Assembly: GCF_000177235.2 (NCBI RefSeq)
Contig: NC_014829.1
Location: 4,154,001-4,218,000 of the forward strand
Direction: 5' to 3'
DNA length: 64,000 nt
Source of the DNA: Evansella cellulosilytica DSM 2522
GTDB lineage: Bacteria; Bacillota; Bacilli; Bacillales; Salisediminibacteriaceae
A model generated the notes under the pieces. That model saw only the letters and a list, made by a program, of their open reading frames with translations, had not been told where the DNA came from and did not search any database. The number at the start of each line of letters is the position of its first letter. Position 1 is the stretch's first letter. Position numbers and translations under genes: made by a program. Shown one piece after another: positions 16,677-25,405 of this stretch.

Positions 16677-17471
16677 TTGAGAAGAGAATGGTTAATTAAG
16701 CTGAGAAAATCAAAAGGACTAACACAAGAGCAAGTTGCTTCAGCTGCATTTATAGATAGAGCATTTTTTTCTCAAGTAGAAACTGGAAAACGTAACCCTG
16801 GATTTGATGTTGCTGCCAACATTGCTAATGTTTTAGATTTTGATCCGATGATATTTTTTCAAGAACACCTCAAAGAGATTCCAAGTAGTTTAAGTCTTCC
16901 TAATGATAATATCCATCATAACTTGCAATCTATTAGTAATGGCGAAATATTATATCTTTACAAAGAAATTGGAAAGTACATTCAAAACTTACATACATTT
17001 GTCGAAACTGGAATTGATCAGGGAACTTACGTATTTATATTTGATACTAATAAAAATAATACGGAGGTTCTAAAAAGGATTAGTGCACAAAATCGTTTAA
17101 AATATATATACACCATCAATAAAGATGAAATTAATAACACTCCCCCTCATAAACTATACGATAATATAATAAATAAGCTTTACGATTTAAATACAGCTAA
17201 GACAATCCGTGTGTGGATTAACAAGGAAACTACTGGCCGTACCGATTGGTTTGATAAATTGGATAGCTTATATAAACTTATGCAAAAAAAAATTGACGGT
17301 AAAAATTTTTTGTTTTCCTGCTCATACGAGGCAAGTCATATATCTGCCGACCGTTATATTAACATGATGAGAGTTTACTCCCTTTTAATGACAGATAACG
17401 AAATTGTTGTCTCCCCACTATACAAACAAGGCAACCACAAATTCATACTCCCCTCCCTCTTCATCGAATAA
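16677..17471 (+). CDS. XRE-family regulator with C-terminal MEDS-like sensory domain
   Basis: A 264-aa protein. Residues about 5-62 form a Cro/C1 helix-turn-helix (LRKSKGLTQEQVASAAFIDR, SQVETGKRNP). From about 90 on, GEILYLYKEIGKYIQNL then GTYVFIFDT, recalls the MEDS domain (DcmR-type sensory domain). Starts at TTG after GGGGGGAAT. It stands alone between palindromic units, so it probably acts on distant or its own promoter. The MEDS assignment is tentative. Confidence 0.72.
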   Translation: MRREWLIKLRKSKGLTQEQVASAAFIDRAFFSQVETGKRNPGFDVAANIANVLDFDPMIFFQEHLKEIPSSLSLPNDNIHHNLQSISNGEILYLYKEIGKYIQNLHTFVETGIDQGTYVFIFDTNKNNTEVLKRISAQNRLKYIYTINKDEINNTPPHKLYDNIINKLYDLNTAKTIRVWINKETTGRTDWFDKLDSLYKLMQKKIDGKNFLFSCSYEASHISADRYINMMRVYSLLMTDNEIVVSPLYKQGNHKFILPSLFIE

Positions 17472-17473
17472 AA

Positions 17474-17578
17474 GGCTAATGGGGACGGTTCTTGTTAGCC
17501 ATTTTTCCGGAGAAAGGCGAACAGGAACGGTTCTCATTCGCTTACGTTATCGGCGAATGAGGTCCGTCCCTGTTTGCC
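17474..17578. repeat. Three REP-like units: GG, GG, CC
   Basis: GG units at 17474-17500 and 17516-17541; CC unit at 17552-17578. The last is translated as the tail of the GNAT gene. The second and third form a close inverted pair. Confidence 0.85.
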
Positions 17579-18116
17579 AATATAGGATGCTTTCGTAGTT
17601 TTTGAAGTGAAGAAAGGTGTCAGCGGTGTAGGTTCCGATACGTTTAAAGCCTAGTTTTTCATGAAAGTGTATCGATGCTTCGTTTTTGATTGGTTTTGTA
17701 GCTACAAAAGCAGCTGTTGGTTTAGTAGCTGAGCTTAGTAATGAACGATATAGAAAAGTACCTACTCCTGAGCCAAGATAATCACGATGAGTGGCTACTT
17801 GCTCAATATATTGATAACGTTTTGTTTTTAGAGGATTCACTTGCACATCCTTTTTCCAAGAAACTTCATCTAATATATTCCTTTCTATTTGAGGCGCAAT
17901 TTCTATATAACCTACTACCGTACCCTTGTCTTCAAACTCCACTACATAATACTCGTTAACTCCATTTTTCATTGTTGCTAGAACTTGCTCTTTCGTTAAC
18001 TTTTTAAGCAAAAAACTATTAGAAGAATAGTCTAAGTACATATGATTGATTTCAACTATGGAAGCAATGTCCTTTTTCTGCATTGGACGATAATGGTAGG
18101 AATGTTGATCAATCAT
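17547..18116 (-). CDS. GNAT N-acetyltransferase
   Basis: 189 aa from the ATG at 18116 (MIDQHSYHYRP), chosen because AGGGGTGAG lies just before it. A GNAT fold is shown by VVGYIEIAPQ (beta4), QVATHRDYLGSGVGTFLYR (acetyl-CoA loop, Q-x-x-x-G-x-G) and HEKLGFKRIGTY. The substrate is unknown. The start overlaps the stop of the upstream membrane-GNAT gene as ATGA, so the two are translationally coupled. The last residues (QTGTDLIRR) come from a palindromic unit. Confidence 0.8.
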   Translation of the reverse strand: MIDQHSYHYRPMQKKDIASIVEINHMYLDYSSNSFLLKKLTKEQVLATMKNGVNEYYVVEFEDKGTVVGYIEIAPQIERNILDEVSWKKDVQVNPLKTKRYQYIEQVATHRDYLGSGVGTFLYRSLLSSATKPTAAFVATKPIKNEASIHFHEKLGFKRIGTYTADTFLHFKNYESILYWQTGTDLIRR

Positions 18117-19264
18117 GACGTGCTCACCCCTTTCATCGGTACTTCTTCCGCATTCGTCATATGTTCTAGCTCGTCTCGATTCTCCGTTAGGATAAATATA
18201 GAGCACACTTTCCATTTGCCGTTTTCTGTTGTATTTATTAACCCTACTTCTTTAAAACCAATATTCTCGTGCGCAACAATCGCATTTGTATTTCTATTTG
18301 GTGCTGTTGGAATTGGCGTGATAATAGTTGCATCTCTGTAGCGTTCCAATATATTAGTATACATATATTTTGCCACGCCTTTATTATGATAATTTTCTCT
18401 AACAGCAATTTGATCAACATACAGAAAACAACTATTTTTCATTAAAGCATCGGAAATATTGTCAGAGTGCCAGCTCACAGAAGGCAACTGCTCAAGAGAT
18501 GTATATTTTGTTAACTCGATAAAGCCGATCGTAAGTCCCCCAACCGTTTTTGCAACATAAAACCGCTCCTTTTTAGACTCAATGATGTTGCTTATTTCAT
18601 AAACATCTAGTTGTTTCGATAAGGAGCCTTCTTTCCTTTCTCTTCGATGATAGGTTTGGTGTATTTCTATCATTTGAGAGACGTCGGCATCAGTTGCTTT
18701 CTCAAACATAAACTTCATTTTTCTCCGAACTTGCACGAATCCTAAATTCCTTACAATGACAAAGCTAGCGATGATAATCGCAATATTTATGTAAGTTGAA
18801 AAACTATACGTGTTCAGTATCATCCATGCGAGTAAATAAACGCCGATACAGAACACTTTTTCTAATATCCAAGGCTTCGCTTTCATGTTCGATTGCAACG
18901 ATTCATGCTTCATAAAATATATATAATTTAACACCCACAACAGATCTAAGCACCCTAAAACTACAAAGTACATCGCTAAATCTTGTGGTTGATTGAAGTT
19001 AGCGAATAGCATTTGTAAACAGATTAATATCATAAAATCGATAATAAATTCGGCTTTTGTGCTTTTCACTTCTTCTTCGATATATTCGCTCCAATCCCAC
19101 CAATAAAGCAAAACAACCGAAGTGACGAAAAGCGCCATTATTGATTCATGTAGATTCATAATGTTTAAGGATTGCACAAAAATAATATTACTAATTCCAA
19201 TCCCCAATAAAATGGCATACATGTTATTAACAAAAGTTCCTATAAACTTGTTAGAATTATTCAA
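18113..19264 (-). CDS. Membrane protein fused to a GNAT acetyltransferase domain
   Basis: 383 aa from the TTG at 19264, which follows GGAGGTGC; an in-frame extension upstream runs into a palindromic unit and is unlikely. Residues about 10-190 contain about six hydrophobic segments with a WWDWSEY motif. Residues about 205-365 form a GNAT domain (DQIAVRENYHNKGVAKYMYT, HENIGFKEVGL). The arrangement puts the acetyltransferase at the cytoplasmic membrane face. It is coupled to a second GNAT gene. The fusion is unusual; no named family is recognised. Confidence 0.75.
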   Translation of the reverse strand: MNNSNKFIGTFVNNMYAILLGIGISNIIFVQSLNIMNLHESIMALFVTSVVLLYWWDWSEYIEEEVKSTKAEFIIDFMILICLQMLFANFNQPQDLAMYFVVLGCLDLLWVLNYIYFMKHESLQSNMKAKPWILEKVFCIGVYLLAWMILNTYSFSTYINIAIIIASFVIVRNLGFVQVRRKMKFMFEKATDADVSQMIEIHQTYHRRERKEGSLSKQLDVYEISNIIESKKERFYVAKTVGGLTIGFIELTKYTSLEQLPSVSWHSDNISDALMKNSCFLYVDQIAVRENYHNKGVAKYMYTNILERYRDATIITPIPTAPNRNTNAIVAHENIGFKEVGLINTTENGKWKVCSIFILTENRDELEHMTNAEEVPMKGVSTS

Positions 19265-19299
19265 CCAAGCACCTCCAAAAAAGCGAATACGAGCAATGC

Positions 19300-19360
19300 G
19301 GCTAATGGGGACGGTTCTCATTTGCCAAACTTCGGCGAATAGGGACCTTTCTCATTGGCC
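19300..19360 (+). repeat. Two REP-like units, GG form
   Basis: Complete unit 19300-19326 and a diverged one 19334-19360 with the loop changed to GGGACCTTTC. Confidence 0.8.
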
Positions 19361-19447
19361 GCCCTATAGTACGGACCTATTTAAAGCCTTACATATATTA
19401 ATTGTTACATAATTTTAGATAAACCTAAAGGGGCATAAGGTAAATGC

Positions 19448-19527
19448 GGCAAATTGCTAGTAGGGACGGCTAATAGGGACGGTTCTCACTTGCCAAAACC
19501 GGCAAACAAGGTCCGTCCCTGTTAGTC
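19448..19527. repeat. REP-like units: partial GG, GG, then CC
   Basis: Fragment 19448-19469, whole GG unit 19468-19494, CC unit 19501-19527, then a duplicated fragment TGTCCCTGTTAGTC. Confidence 0.82.
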
Positions 19528-19618
19528 TGTCCCTGTTAGTCTTACAACGAACTTCCAAACATGTTCGTTGTGTGTTTATCAGTCTAGCATAAATAAATCT
19601 AAATTATGATTATTTATC

Positions 19619-19645
19619 GGCTAATGAGAACCGTCCCTTCTTGCC
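19619..19645 (-). repeat. REP-like unit, CC form
   Basis: GGCTAATGAGAACCGTCCC then TTCTTGCC, followed by a second TTCTTGCC. Confidence 0.8.
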
Positions 19646-19670
19646 TTCTTGCCTACTAGGCACGAAAATC

Positions 19671-19696
19671 AGACAGAGGAACCTGTCCCTCTGTCT
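19671..19696 (-). repeat. Family B palindrome, CC-type
   Basis: AGACAGAGG and CCTCTGTCT flank AACCTGTC. Same layout as the main family but different arms; further copies at 21987, 22019 and 62734. Confidence 0.75.
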
Positions 19697-19705
19697 GAAA
19701 AAAGG

Positions 19706-19762
19706 TTGCACAATGTTTTCCGGTGTGTATATAATGTATCTATAGTATATATACAATATACG
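19706..19762 (+). promoter_or_regulatory. Promoter and candidate GntR (YtrA-type) operator
   Basis: TTGCAC (19706-19711), an 18-bp spacer and TATAAT (19730-19735) form a good sigma-A promoter. GTGTATATA (19725-19733) and TATATACA downstream make an inverted repeat over the -10, fitting autorepression by the GntR protein of the operon. Confidence 0.55.
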
Positions 19763-19818
19763 AACAACGGTATTTACAGAAGTTTTCTATAGCAGAACAA
19801 GTGAGGGGATTTGTTCAA

Positions 19819-20121
19819 ATGGTAACGATAGAAAGGAAACCAAAAATGAATGTTACAAAACGCTGGATGCTCATCCTTGGTATATTCGTCATTGTGCAAG
19901 TGATTTTTTTCGCGGTCGATGGTACTTCCCTGGAGCCCAACATAAACGATAGTGGTAACCTGTTTGCTAGAACTGGCAGGTGGATTTTGGACTTGAAGCT
20001 CTTTACTGAATGGATTACCCCTTATTCCTATCCATTTTTTAATATGTTCATGAGTCTCCACGTGATCACAATACTGATTCAAGCTGTACATGATGCTAGT
20101 TCGTTTTTCACAAAAAAATAA
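19819..20121 (+). CDS. YfzA-like small membrane protein
   Basis: 100 aa from the ATG at 19819, preceded by GAGGGGAT. Two membrane segments (about 9-30 and 70-95) flank an extracytoplasmic loop; KRWMLILGIFVIVQ and PNINDSGNLFARTGRW resemble the YfzA family, though I cannot confirm the match. It is the first gene after the promoter at 19706 and probably belongs to the GntR/ABC operon that starts 15 bases later. Confidence 0.55.
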   Translation: MVTIERKPKMNVTKRWMLILGIFVIVQVIFFAVDGTSLEPNINDSGNLFARTGRWILDLKLFTEWITPYSYPFFNMFMSLHVITILIQAVHDASSFFTKK

Positions 20122-20136
20122 AGATGAGGGATTAGG

Positions 20137-20508
20137 ATGCAGATCATTATTTCGAACAGTTCAAAAGAGCCGATTTATGAGCAAATTATGAATCAAGTCA
20201 AGTCGGCTATTTTGTCAGGTGAACTACAAGAAGGAACGGCGATACCTTCCATGCGTAAACTCGCAAAGGATTTACAAATTAGTGTGATAACGACAAAGCG
20301 AGCCTACGAGGAATTGGAAAAGGCGGGCTTTATTTACTCCATTGTCGGGAAAGGCTCTTTTGTTGCAGAGCAAAATTTAGAGGTCATCAAAGAAAAGAAG
20401 CTAAAAGTCATTGAGGAGCAACTAACTGATGTCATTACGAATAGTAAAGAAATTGGGTTAACCCTTGATGAGTTGCAGCAAATAGTGAAGTTTTTATATG
20501 AGGAGTGA
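20137..20508 (+). CDS. GntR-family repressor, YtrA subgroup
   Basis: A 123-aa protein. It has a winged helix N-terminus (EPIYEQIMNQVKSAILSGEL, GTAIPSMRKLAKDL, TTKRAYEELEKAGF, VGKGSFV) and a short C-terminal dimerisation tail with no ligand domain, which is the YtrA type. Its stop is close to the start of the ABC ATPase. Such repressors control their own ABC operon and often respond to cell-envelope antibiotics. Confidence 0.85.
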   Translation: MQIIISNSSKEPIYEQIMNQVKSAILSGELQEGTAIPSMRKLAKDLQISVITTKRAYEELEKAGFIYSIVGKGSFVAEQNLEVIKEKKLKVIEEQLTDVITNSKEIGLTLDELQQIVKFLYEE

Positions 20509-20513
20509 AACGA

Positions 20514-21380
20514 ATGGAAAATATAGTTGAGCTAAAAAATGTTAGCAAAAAATTCAAAGGTTTTGCCATAGAAAACATGAATTTACAACTAAAGCAAGGG
20601 TTTGTAACAGGTTTCATTGGTGCAAATGGTGCCGGGAAGTCGACTACGATAAAAATGATGATGAATTTGTTAAAACCAGATGCCGGTGACGTTAAGCTTT
20701 TCGGGTTGGACTACAAGACACACGAGAAGGAAATCAAGGAGCGCATTGGCTTTGTGTACGATGGCAATGTTTTTTTTGAAGGCTTGAACTTAAAAGATAT
20801 TAAACGCATTGTGGGACCGGCATACAAGCAATGGGATGATACTTTATTTAAACATTATGTTGAAAAATTCGAATTACCGCTTAATAAACCGATGAAAACT
20901 TTTTCCAAGGGGATGCAAATGAAGGCTTCTTTGGCCATTGCTTTATCACACCATGCAGAATTAATTATTATGGATGAACCAACGGCAGGATTAGACCCTA
21001 TTTTCAGACGTGAGTTACTCGACCTTTTACAGGAATTAATGATGGATAGTAATCGCACCATCTTTTTCTCGACGCATATCACTTCTGATTTAGACCGGAT
21101 CGCTGACTATATCGCTTTTATACAGCGGGGAGATTTAGTCTTTCATAAATCCATTCACGATGTTGCTGAAGACTATGCCATTGTTAAAGGTAGTATCGAT
21201 CTGCTGGATAGCGATACGGAAAAGGCATTTATTCGCGTTCGTCGGACACCAACAGGTTTTCAAGCATTGACAGATAATACGAAAGCAGTGAAAAACACGT
21301 TTGGAGATACCGTTGTCATGGATCGTGCCTCCCTGGAGGACATCATGTATTATATGAAAGGAGACTATCAGCATGTTTAA
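20514..21380 (+). CDS. ABC transporter ATPase (BcrA/YtrB-like)
   Basis: 288 aa from the ATG at 20514, 8 bases after GGAG. Walker A GANGAGKST, a FSKGMQMK signature in place of canonical LSGGQ, Walker B LIIMDEPTAGLDP, and the H-loop STH. The C-terminal extension (about 215-288) is typical of exporters with an ABC-2 permease. The gene overlaps the permease start by 8 bases. Likely an exporter or resistance module. Confidence 0.88.
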   Translation: MENIVELKNVSKKFKGFAIENMNLQLKQGFVTGFIGANGAGKSTTIKMMMNLLKPDAGDVKLFGLDYKTHEKEIKERIGFVYDGNVFFEGLNLKDIKRIVGPAYKQWDDTLFKHYVEKFELPLNKPMKTFSKGMQMKASLAIALSHHAELIIMDEPTAGLDPIFRRELLDLLQELMMDSNRTIFFSTHITSDLDRIADYIAFIQRGDLVFHKSIHDVAEDYAIVKGSIDLLDSDTEKAFIRVRRTPTGFQALTDNTKAVKNTFGDTVVMDRASLEDIMYYMKGDYQHV

Positions 21381-21981
21381 TTTAATTCGGCGCGATGCCA
21401 TCCTACAAAAAAAGATGCTACTCACTTTTATTCCGTTTATTTTATTCTTTATTATTATGGACATCCATCATCCCGCATTCATTTTTCTCGTTGCGAGTTT
21501 GTTTATTCCCTTTAATGCTTATAGTTACGATGAAAAGGCGGAGACGAATATATTGCTAAATTCATTACCTTATACACGCAAGGAGATCATCGCAGCACGC
21601 TATCTTGGTTCTATCTTTTATACGTTGTTAGCTTTTGCAGTGACAGGGGTAACATTATTTCTATTCAATAAACCTTTCACACTAACGGATATTGCCATTG
21701 GTGGTGGCCTGTTTCTAATATTTGCTGCGTTTACGTTTCCTTTATTTTATATTCTTAAACCTGGCCATATAGCAACGGTCGTTATTATTATTTTTCTCGC
21801 TCTAGCAGCTGTAGGACCGCATGTTTTCAGATTTTTAGCAGAACATTTTACAACCATCACAGCATTTCTAAACAATTTAACGACCGAAGTTTTATATGTA
21901 GGTGCCGCTGCTATTATCTTGACACTCTATGCAATCTCTTGGGTGTTTACGACGATCATATACCAGAGAAAGGCGTTTTAA
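21373..21981 (+). CDS. ABC-2 type permease subunit
   Basis: 202 aa with about six membrane helices. The ATG lies within the last codons of the ATPase gene, so translation is coupled. The sequence NLIRRDAILQKK and NILLNSLPYTRKEIIAARY is typical of the small ABC-2 permeases that pair with YtrA-regulated ATPases. It ends the operon, directly before a perfect palindrome. Confidence 0.82.
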   Translation: MFNLIRRDAILQKKMLLTFIPFILFFIIMDIHHPAFIFLVASLFIPFNAYSYDEKAETNILLNSLPYTRKEIIAARYLGSIFYTLLAFAVTGVTLFLFNKPFTLTDIAIGGGLFLIFAAFTFPLFYILKPGHIATVVIIIFLALAAVGPHVFRFLAEHFTTITAFLNNLTTEVLYVGAAAIILTLYAISWVFTTIIYQRKAF

Positions 21982-21986
21982 GAGGG

Positions 21987-22047
21987 TAAGACGGAGGGAC
22001 AGGTCCCTCCGTCTTATTAAGACAAGGTACCTGTCCCTACTGTCTTA
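21987..22047. repeat. Two family B palindromes: GG-type (also terminator) then CC-type
   Basis: TAAGACGGAGGGAC and its exact complement (21987-22016) form a 14-bp stem with a 2-base loop, right after the ABC operon. The second copy (22019-22047) is CC-type and supplies the TAA stop of the DUF4179 gene. Confidence 0.8.
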
Positions 22048-23361
22048 TTGCCCGATAGATATGGTTATTTCTAAATCTTCTAGATAATTTAGCGGCTTCA
22101 TTTCTAATGTTGTTATATATAGATCGTCTAATGCAGGTGCCGAGGAGAACGACACTTCAAATTTATTTTTCGTACCTTCTATTTTTTTAGGAAGCTGGCG
22201 ATCAAAGTAATATTCATTGTCAGCCGAATCCTCTAACCAGATTGCCATTGATTGATCGTAGAATTCATCTCCATCCACCTCATAGAAAACCGTAACCAGC
22301 CCATCCTCTTCTCTCACGTCAGTGACTATTAAATTACCTATTTCTCCTTGAGAAAGGACTAGCTCTTCTCCTTCCCATTTCCCACGCACAAAGGAGAGAG
22401 AATCGTCTCCTATATTAATCAAATATGGCCTCACAGTAATCGTTTCAGGAAAAGTATCTAGTGGCTCAAAGTTATACTGTAGCGTTTGTACCAGCTTCCC
22501 ACCTTTTGTAGTACCTTCCCCGCCACCACTTAACGGCTGGAGAACGTGACCTTGATCATCCACTAATTTAAAATCTATAAACATATATTTATCGTCCTCA
22601 GGATTTTTCACCTCATCCGTCACTTGCCGCATAGCAATTTCAGTTGCTGTAGGATAAAAAGTAATGGAATCATAATGAATAGTGATGTCTTCCATTCCCC
22701 TTGTCTCATTTACTAGGAACGTCTCATGACTTCCTTGCAGTTCGATTGGAAGCTCCACTTTCCATGCTCTTCCCGTTCGAGGCTTTATTCCAAGTAAAAA
22801 CGAGTCTGGGACTTCATCATTAAATTTGATACTAATCGTCCCAGCATACGTACCATTATCTAATATTTGACCTGAACTGCCCCAGCCATAACTTCCCATT
22901 GAACGATTATTCACCGTAAATTCTATATCTGAAAGAAAACCTTTATTTAAATCCAGGATATCTCGAGTCGGTGATTCAATAATATAACCTAAATGAATTT
23001 CCGAGCCGTCATAAAGACTTTCAGTGAATGTTACTGTTTGTTCATTGATAATCACTTGCTCTCCTAAAAGAATCGATAACCCTTCTTCACTTCCTTTTTT
23101 CACCCCGATGTTACCAATCGTATCGAACACAGAGCCAATGACAGGAATAGACTTTACCGTATCGGCAAAAGTCGGCGAGAAAAAAGAGGCTCCTAGTGTT
23201 AAACCAAAAGCTAACACTGCTGCCGCAGCAGAAAAATATAGTTTTTTATAATTTCTCCTCTTAGTCGGAAGCTTCTGAAGTGTCGCGTTGATTCGCTCCG
23301 TAACGATACTCGGTGGCTGCTCATTCACCTCTTGCTTTATTTTGTCTTCCCATTTTTCCAT
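22045..23361 (-). CDS. DUF4179 membrane protein, probable anti-sigma partner
   Basis: A 438-aa protein. It has a short cytoplasmic N-terminus (about 1-37), one membrane helix (LYFSAAAAVLAFGLTLGASF) and a large extracytoplasmic part that begins with FADTVKSIPVIGSVFD, typical of DUF4179. The gene overlaps the 3' end of the ECF sigma gene by 25 bases and has AGGAG before its ATG. In such pairs the membrane protein restrains the sigma factor. The stop codon is inside a family B palindrome. Confidence 0.82.
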   Translation of the reverse strand: MEKWEDKIKQEVNEQPPSIVTERINATLQKLPTKRRNYKKLYFSAAAAVLAFGLTLGASFFSPTFADTVKSIPVIGSVFDTIGNIGVKKGSEEGLSILLGEQVIINEQTVTFTESLYDGSEIHLGYIIESPTRDILDLNKGFLSDIEFTVNNRSMGSYGWGSSGQILDNGTYAGTISIKFNDEVPDSFLLGIKPRTGRAWKVELPIELQGSHETFLVNETRGMEDITIHYDSITFYPTATEIAMRQVTDEVKNPEDDKYMFIDFKLVDDQGHVLQPLSGGGEGTTKGGKLVQTLQYNFEPLDTFPETITVRPYLINIGDDSLSFVRGKWEGEELVLSQGEIGNLIVTDVREEDGLVTVFYEVDGDEFYDQSMAIWLEDSADNEYYFDRQLPKKIEGTKNKFEVSFSSAPALDDLYITTLEMKPLNYLEDLEITISIGQ

Positions 23362-23885
23362 GTCGTTTTCTCCTCCTTCTCTTTGGTCATGATAGTTCTC
23401 ATTTTTTCCCGTGCTCTTCGCAATCTCGTTTTAATGGTATTTTCTGGCACCTTGTATATCGACGCTAAATCCTCGATTGAGAAGCCTTCGATATAAAATA
23501 ACTTCAACAACTGGCATTGTTCTTCTGGCAGTGTTTCTAGCAGTTCCATTATCTCTATTTTTTCATAGCCAACGTCATCAGAAGACTGCTCTCCCCATTC
23601 TTCTAAAACAACAATTTTTTTCCGTTGCCTTAATATTTGGTACGATTCGTTCATAAGAATACGCATCAACCAAGTTTTAAAATAAGCAGGCTCCCGCAAT
23701 GTTGGGAGTTTTTCATATGCCTTCAAAATCGTCTCTTGTATGGCATCCGCACAATCCTCGTCCTTAGGAAGAATTGTTTTCGCAACCCGATACATCATAA
23801 CTTGATGCTCAATAATAAGCCTCTCAAAAGCTGCTGCATTCCCCTTTCGCGCCTTCTTCACCTCTTTTATACTGTCCACAATCAT
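23337..23885 (-). CDS. ECF RNA polymerase sigma factor
   Basis: About 182 aa. Sigma region 2 (FERLIIEHQVMMYRVAKTIL, DAIQETILKAYEKL, FKTWLMRILMNES) and region 4 (LPEEQCQLLKLFYIEGFSIE, PENTIKTRLRRAREKM). Start choice is uncertain: ATG at 23885 is only 2 bases after AAAGGAG, whereas GTG at 23879 has an 8-base spacing and may be the real start. Co-transcribed with the DUF4179 gene. The target regulon and signal are unknown. Confidence 0.88.
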   Translation of the reverse strand: MIVDSIKEVKKARKGNAAAFERLIIEHQVMMYRVAKTILPKDEDCADAIQETILKAYEKLPTLREPAYFKTWLMRILMNESYQILRQRKKIVVLEEWGEQSSDDVGYEKIEIMELLETLPEEQCQLLKLFYIEGFSIEDLASIYKVPENTIKTRLRRAREKMRTIMTKEKEEKTTWKNGKTK

Positions 23886-23953
23886 GGCTCCTTTCACTCA
23901 ACCTACTCGTTAGATACAAAACTCCCCCAAAAGGTTTCAAAAAGTTAACGGAT

Positions 23954-24042
23954 GGCTAATGGGGACGGTTCTCCTTCGCCAAAATTCCTCTAACCGCGGC
24001 AAACATCCGGCTAAAGGCTAATAGGGACGGTTCTTACTTGCC
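23954..24042 (+). repeat. Two REP-like units, GG form
   Basis: Units 23954-23980 and 24016-24042, upstream of the sigma gene; GCGGCAAACATCCGGCTAAA between them looks like degraded arm sequence. Confidence 0.82.
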
Positions 24043-24080
24043 GAATCGACTCCTCAAATAATCCCCCACCAACAAAAGAA

Positions 24081-24121
24081 GGGACAACGAAACAGGTAAA
24101 ACCTGCTCGTTGTCCCTTTTT
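24081..24121 (-). terminator. Terminator hairpin downstream of the YozG-like gene
   Basis: GGGACAACGA (24081-24090) pairs with TCGTTGTCCC (24107-24116), with inner ACAGGT/ACCTG pairing and a T-run on the plus strand. Confidence 0.7.
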
Positions 24122-24140
24122 CAGCCGAAATCTAGAATTT

Positions 24141-24166
24141 GGCTAACGAGAACCGTCCCTGTTGGT
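24141..24166 (-). repeat. REP-like unit, CC form, coding for the regulator tail
   Basis: GGCTAACGAGAACCGTCCC then TGTTGG. It encodes the last residues and stop of the YozG-like protein. Confidence 0.8.
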
Positions 24167-24412
24167 ACTGTTGATGGTGTAGGTTTCGGACGTAGGTTTA
24201 TCATTATTGTCAATATGATATTCTAGTATATCTCCTGGCTGACACTGCAATGTTTTGCAAATAGCCTCTAGTGTCGAAAATCTGATTGCTTTTACTTTTC
24301 CTGTTTTTAAGTTCGATAGATTTACGTGAGATATCCCTACTTTTTCTGCTAATTCATTTAATCTCATTTTTCTATCTGCTAAAACGCGGTCTAAACGAAT
24401 GATAATTGCCAT
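24143..24412 (-). CDS. YozG-like Cro/C1 HTH regulator
   Basis: An 89-aa protein, nearly all helix-turn-helix: RLDRVLADRKMRLNELAEKV, then ISHVNLSNLKTGKVKAIRFS and TLQCQPGDILEY. This is the short regulator usually paired with a DUF2975 membrane protein, as here (14 bases apart). The final TNRDGSR comes from a palindromic unit. It probably regulates its own operon. Confidence 0.82.
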   Translation of the reverse strand: MAIIIRLDRVLADRKMRLNELAEKVGISHVNLSNLKTGKVKAIRFSTLEAICKTLQCQPGDILEYHIDNNDKPTSETYTINSTNRDGSR

Positions 24413-24426
24413 GCAACTTCACATCC

Positions 24427-25047
24427 TTACAATGTTGTATCAAATTCATCCTGTAAATAAGATCCATAACGAAAAATGTGCGAGATGATTAGCACAAGTA
24501 CACCAACAGTAAGCCCAGATATACTAACATTTAGTAAGTCAATGTACAAAATGTTCGTTACAAAAGTGGTGATTGCTATATTAATGAAGAGATCCGCAAT
24601 TAATGCGTACAAGATTATGACATACGAAATATTTCTAAGTCTACTAGCAATTTCTGCTGAAAAAGGTGTGTTCGTTTCTCTAATAGAATAAAAGATTTTC
24701 TGTAATTGTACTACACCGTACAGGAATAGTGGGAAAAATGTAAGGGTACGAAAAAGAAAGAAGGTGATAAATGCTGCTTTTACTTGAAACATATCAATAG
24801 TCAGTGGTTGAAGAATAGAAAATGGAATAATTGCCCGGAACATGCCCTGACCAAATATTGAGGCACTTACAGACCAATGAGCAACACCTTTTTCTGCTAC
24901 AAATGCTTCCGCTGGTGAAAAACTAGCCCAAATAAGTAGTCCCATTGCCGCAATAAATAAAACAACGCCCCCCCATTTTATAACATTGATAACCAATAAC
25001 ATTTTTCTTGATTTACCTCTAATTTGCTTTAGCAAGTCAGTACTCAT
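24427..25047 (-). CDS. DUF2975 membrane protein (YoaS-like)
   Basis: 206 aa from the ATG at 25047, with GGGAG 9 bases before. Four membrane segments (about 15-40, 85-115, 130-155, 165-195) with the conserved cytoplasmic stretch LQKIFYSIRETNTPFSAE after the second. The pair with a YozG-type regulator is conserved in Bacillus. Function is unknown. Confidence 0.78.
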   Translation of the reverse strand: MSTDLLKQIRGKSRKMLLVINVIKWGGVVLFIAAMGLLIWASFSPAEAFVAEKGVAHWSVSASIFGQGMFRAIIPFSILQPLTIDMFQVKAAFITFFLFRTLTFFPLFLYGVVQLQKIFYSIRETNTPFSAEIASRLRNISYVIILYALIADLFINIAITTFVTNILYIDLLNVSISGLTVGVLVLIISHIFRYGSYLQDEFDTTL

Positions 25048-25151
25048 CACCCACAACTCCCAACCAAATCATTTTCCTTCATCTTACATTCAACACTAAC
25101 CAAAATCAATAAAAAATTAATGATAAACATTAAATTACTTAGAAGGTTAAT

Positions 25152-25179
25152 GGGATAATGGGGACGGTTCTCACTTGCC
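25152..25179 (+). repeat. REP-like unit, GG form
   Basis: GGGATAATGGGGACGGTTC then TCACTTGCC, upstream of the DUF2975 gene. Confidence 0.8.
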
Positions 25180-25251
25180 AAAGTTCGGTTAGAGGAAAAT
25201 CTCACTTACCTATTACCTATTAACCCATACCTTTATTATGAACTCATTTTT

Positions 25252-25324
25252 GGCTAAGAAGATCCGTCCCTGTTAGCCCGCCCTGTTAACTTCGTTTGGC
25301 TAACGAGATCCGTCCCCATTAGCC
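25252..25324 (-). repeat. Two REP-like units, CC form
   Basis: Units 25252-25278 and 25298-25324, separated by a fragment CGCCCTGTTAAC. Confidence 0.85.
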
Positions 25325-25405
25325 GAAAAGGATATTGGGTTTTTTGTGGCGAATATTTATAGGGTGTGAGGAATGATTAATTATTTGGTTGGAGGGGTCT
25401 TGTAA

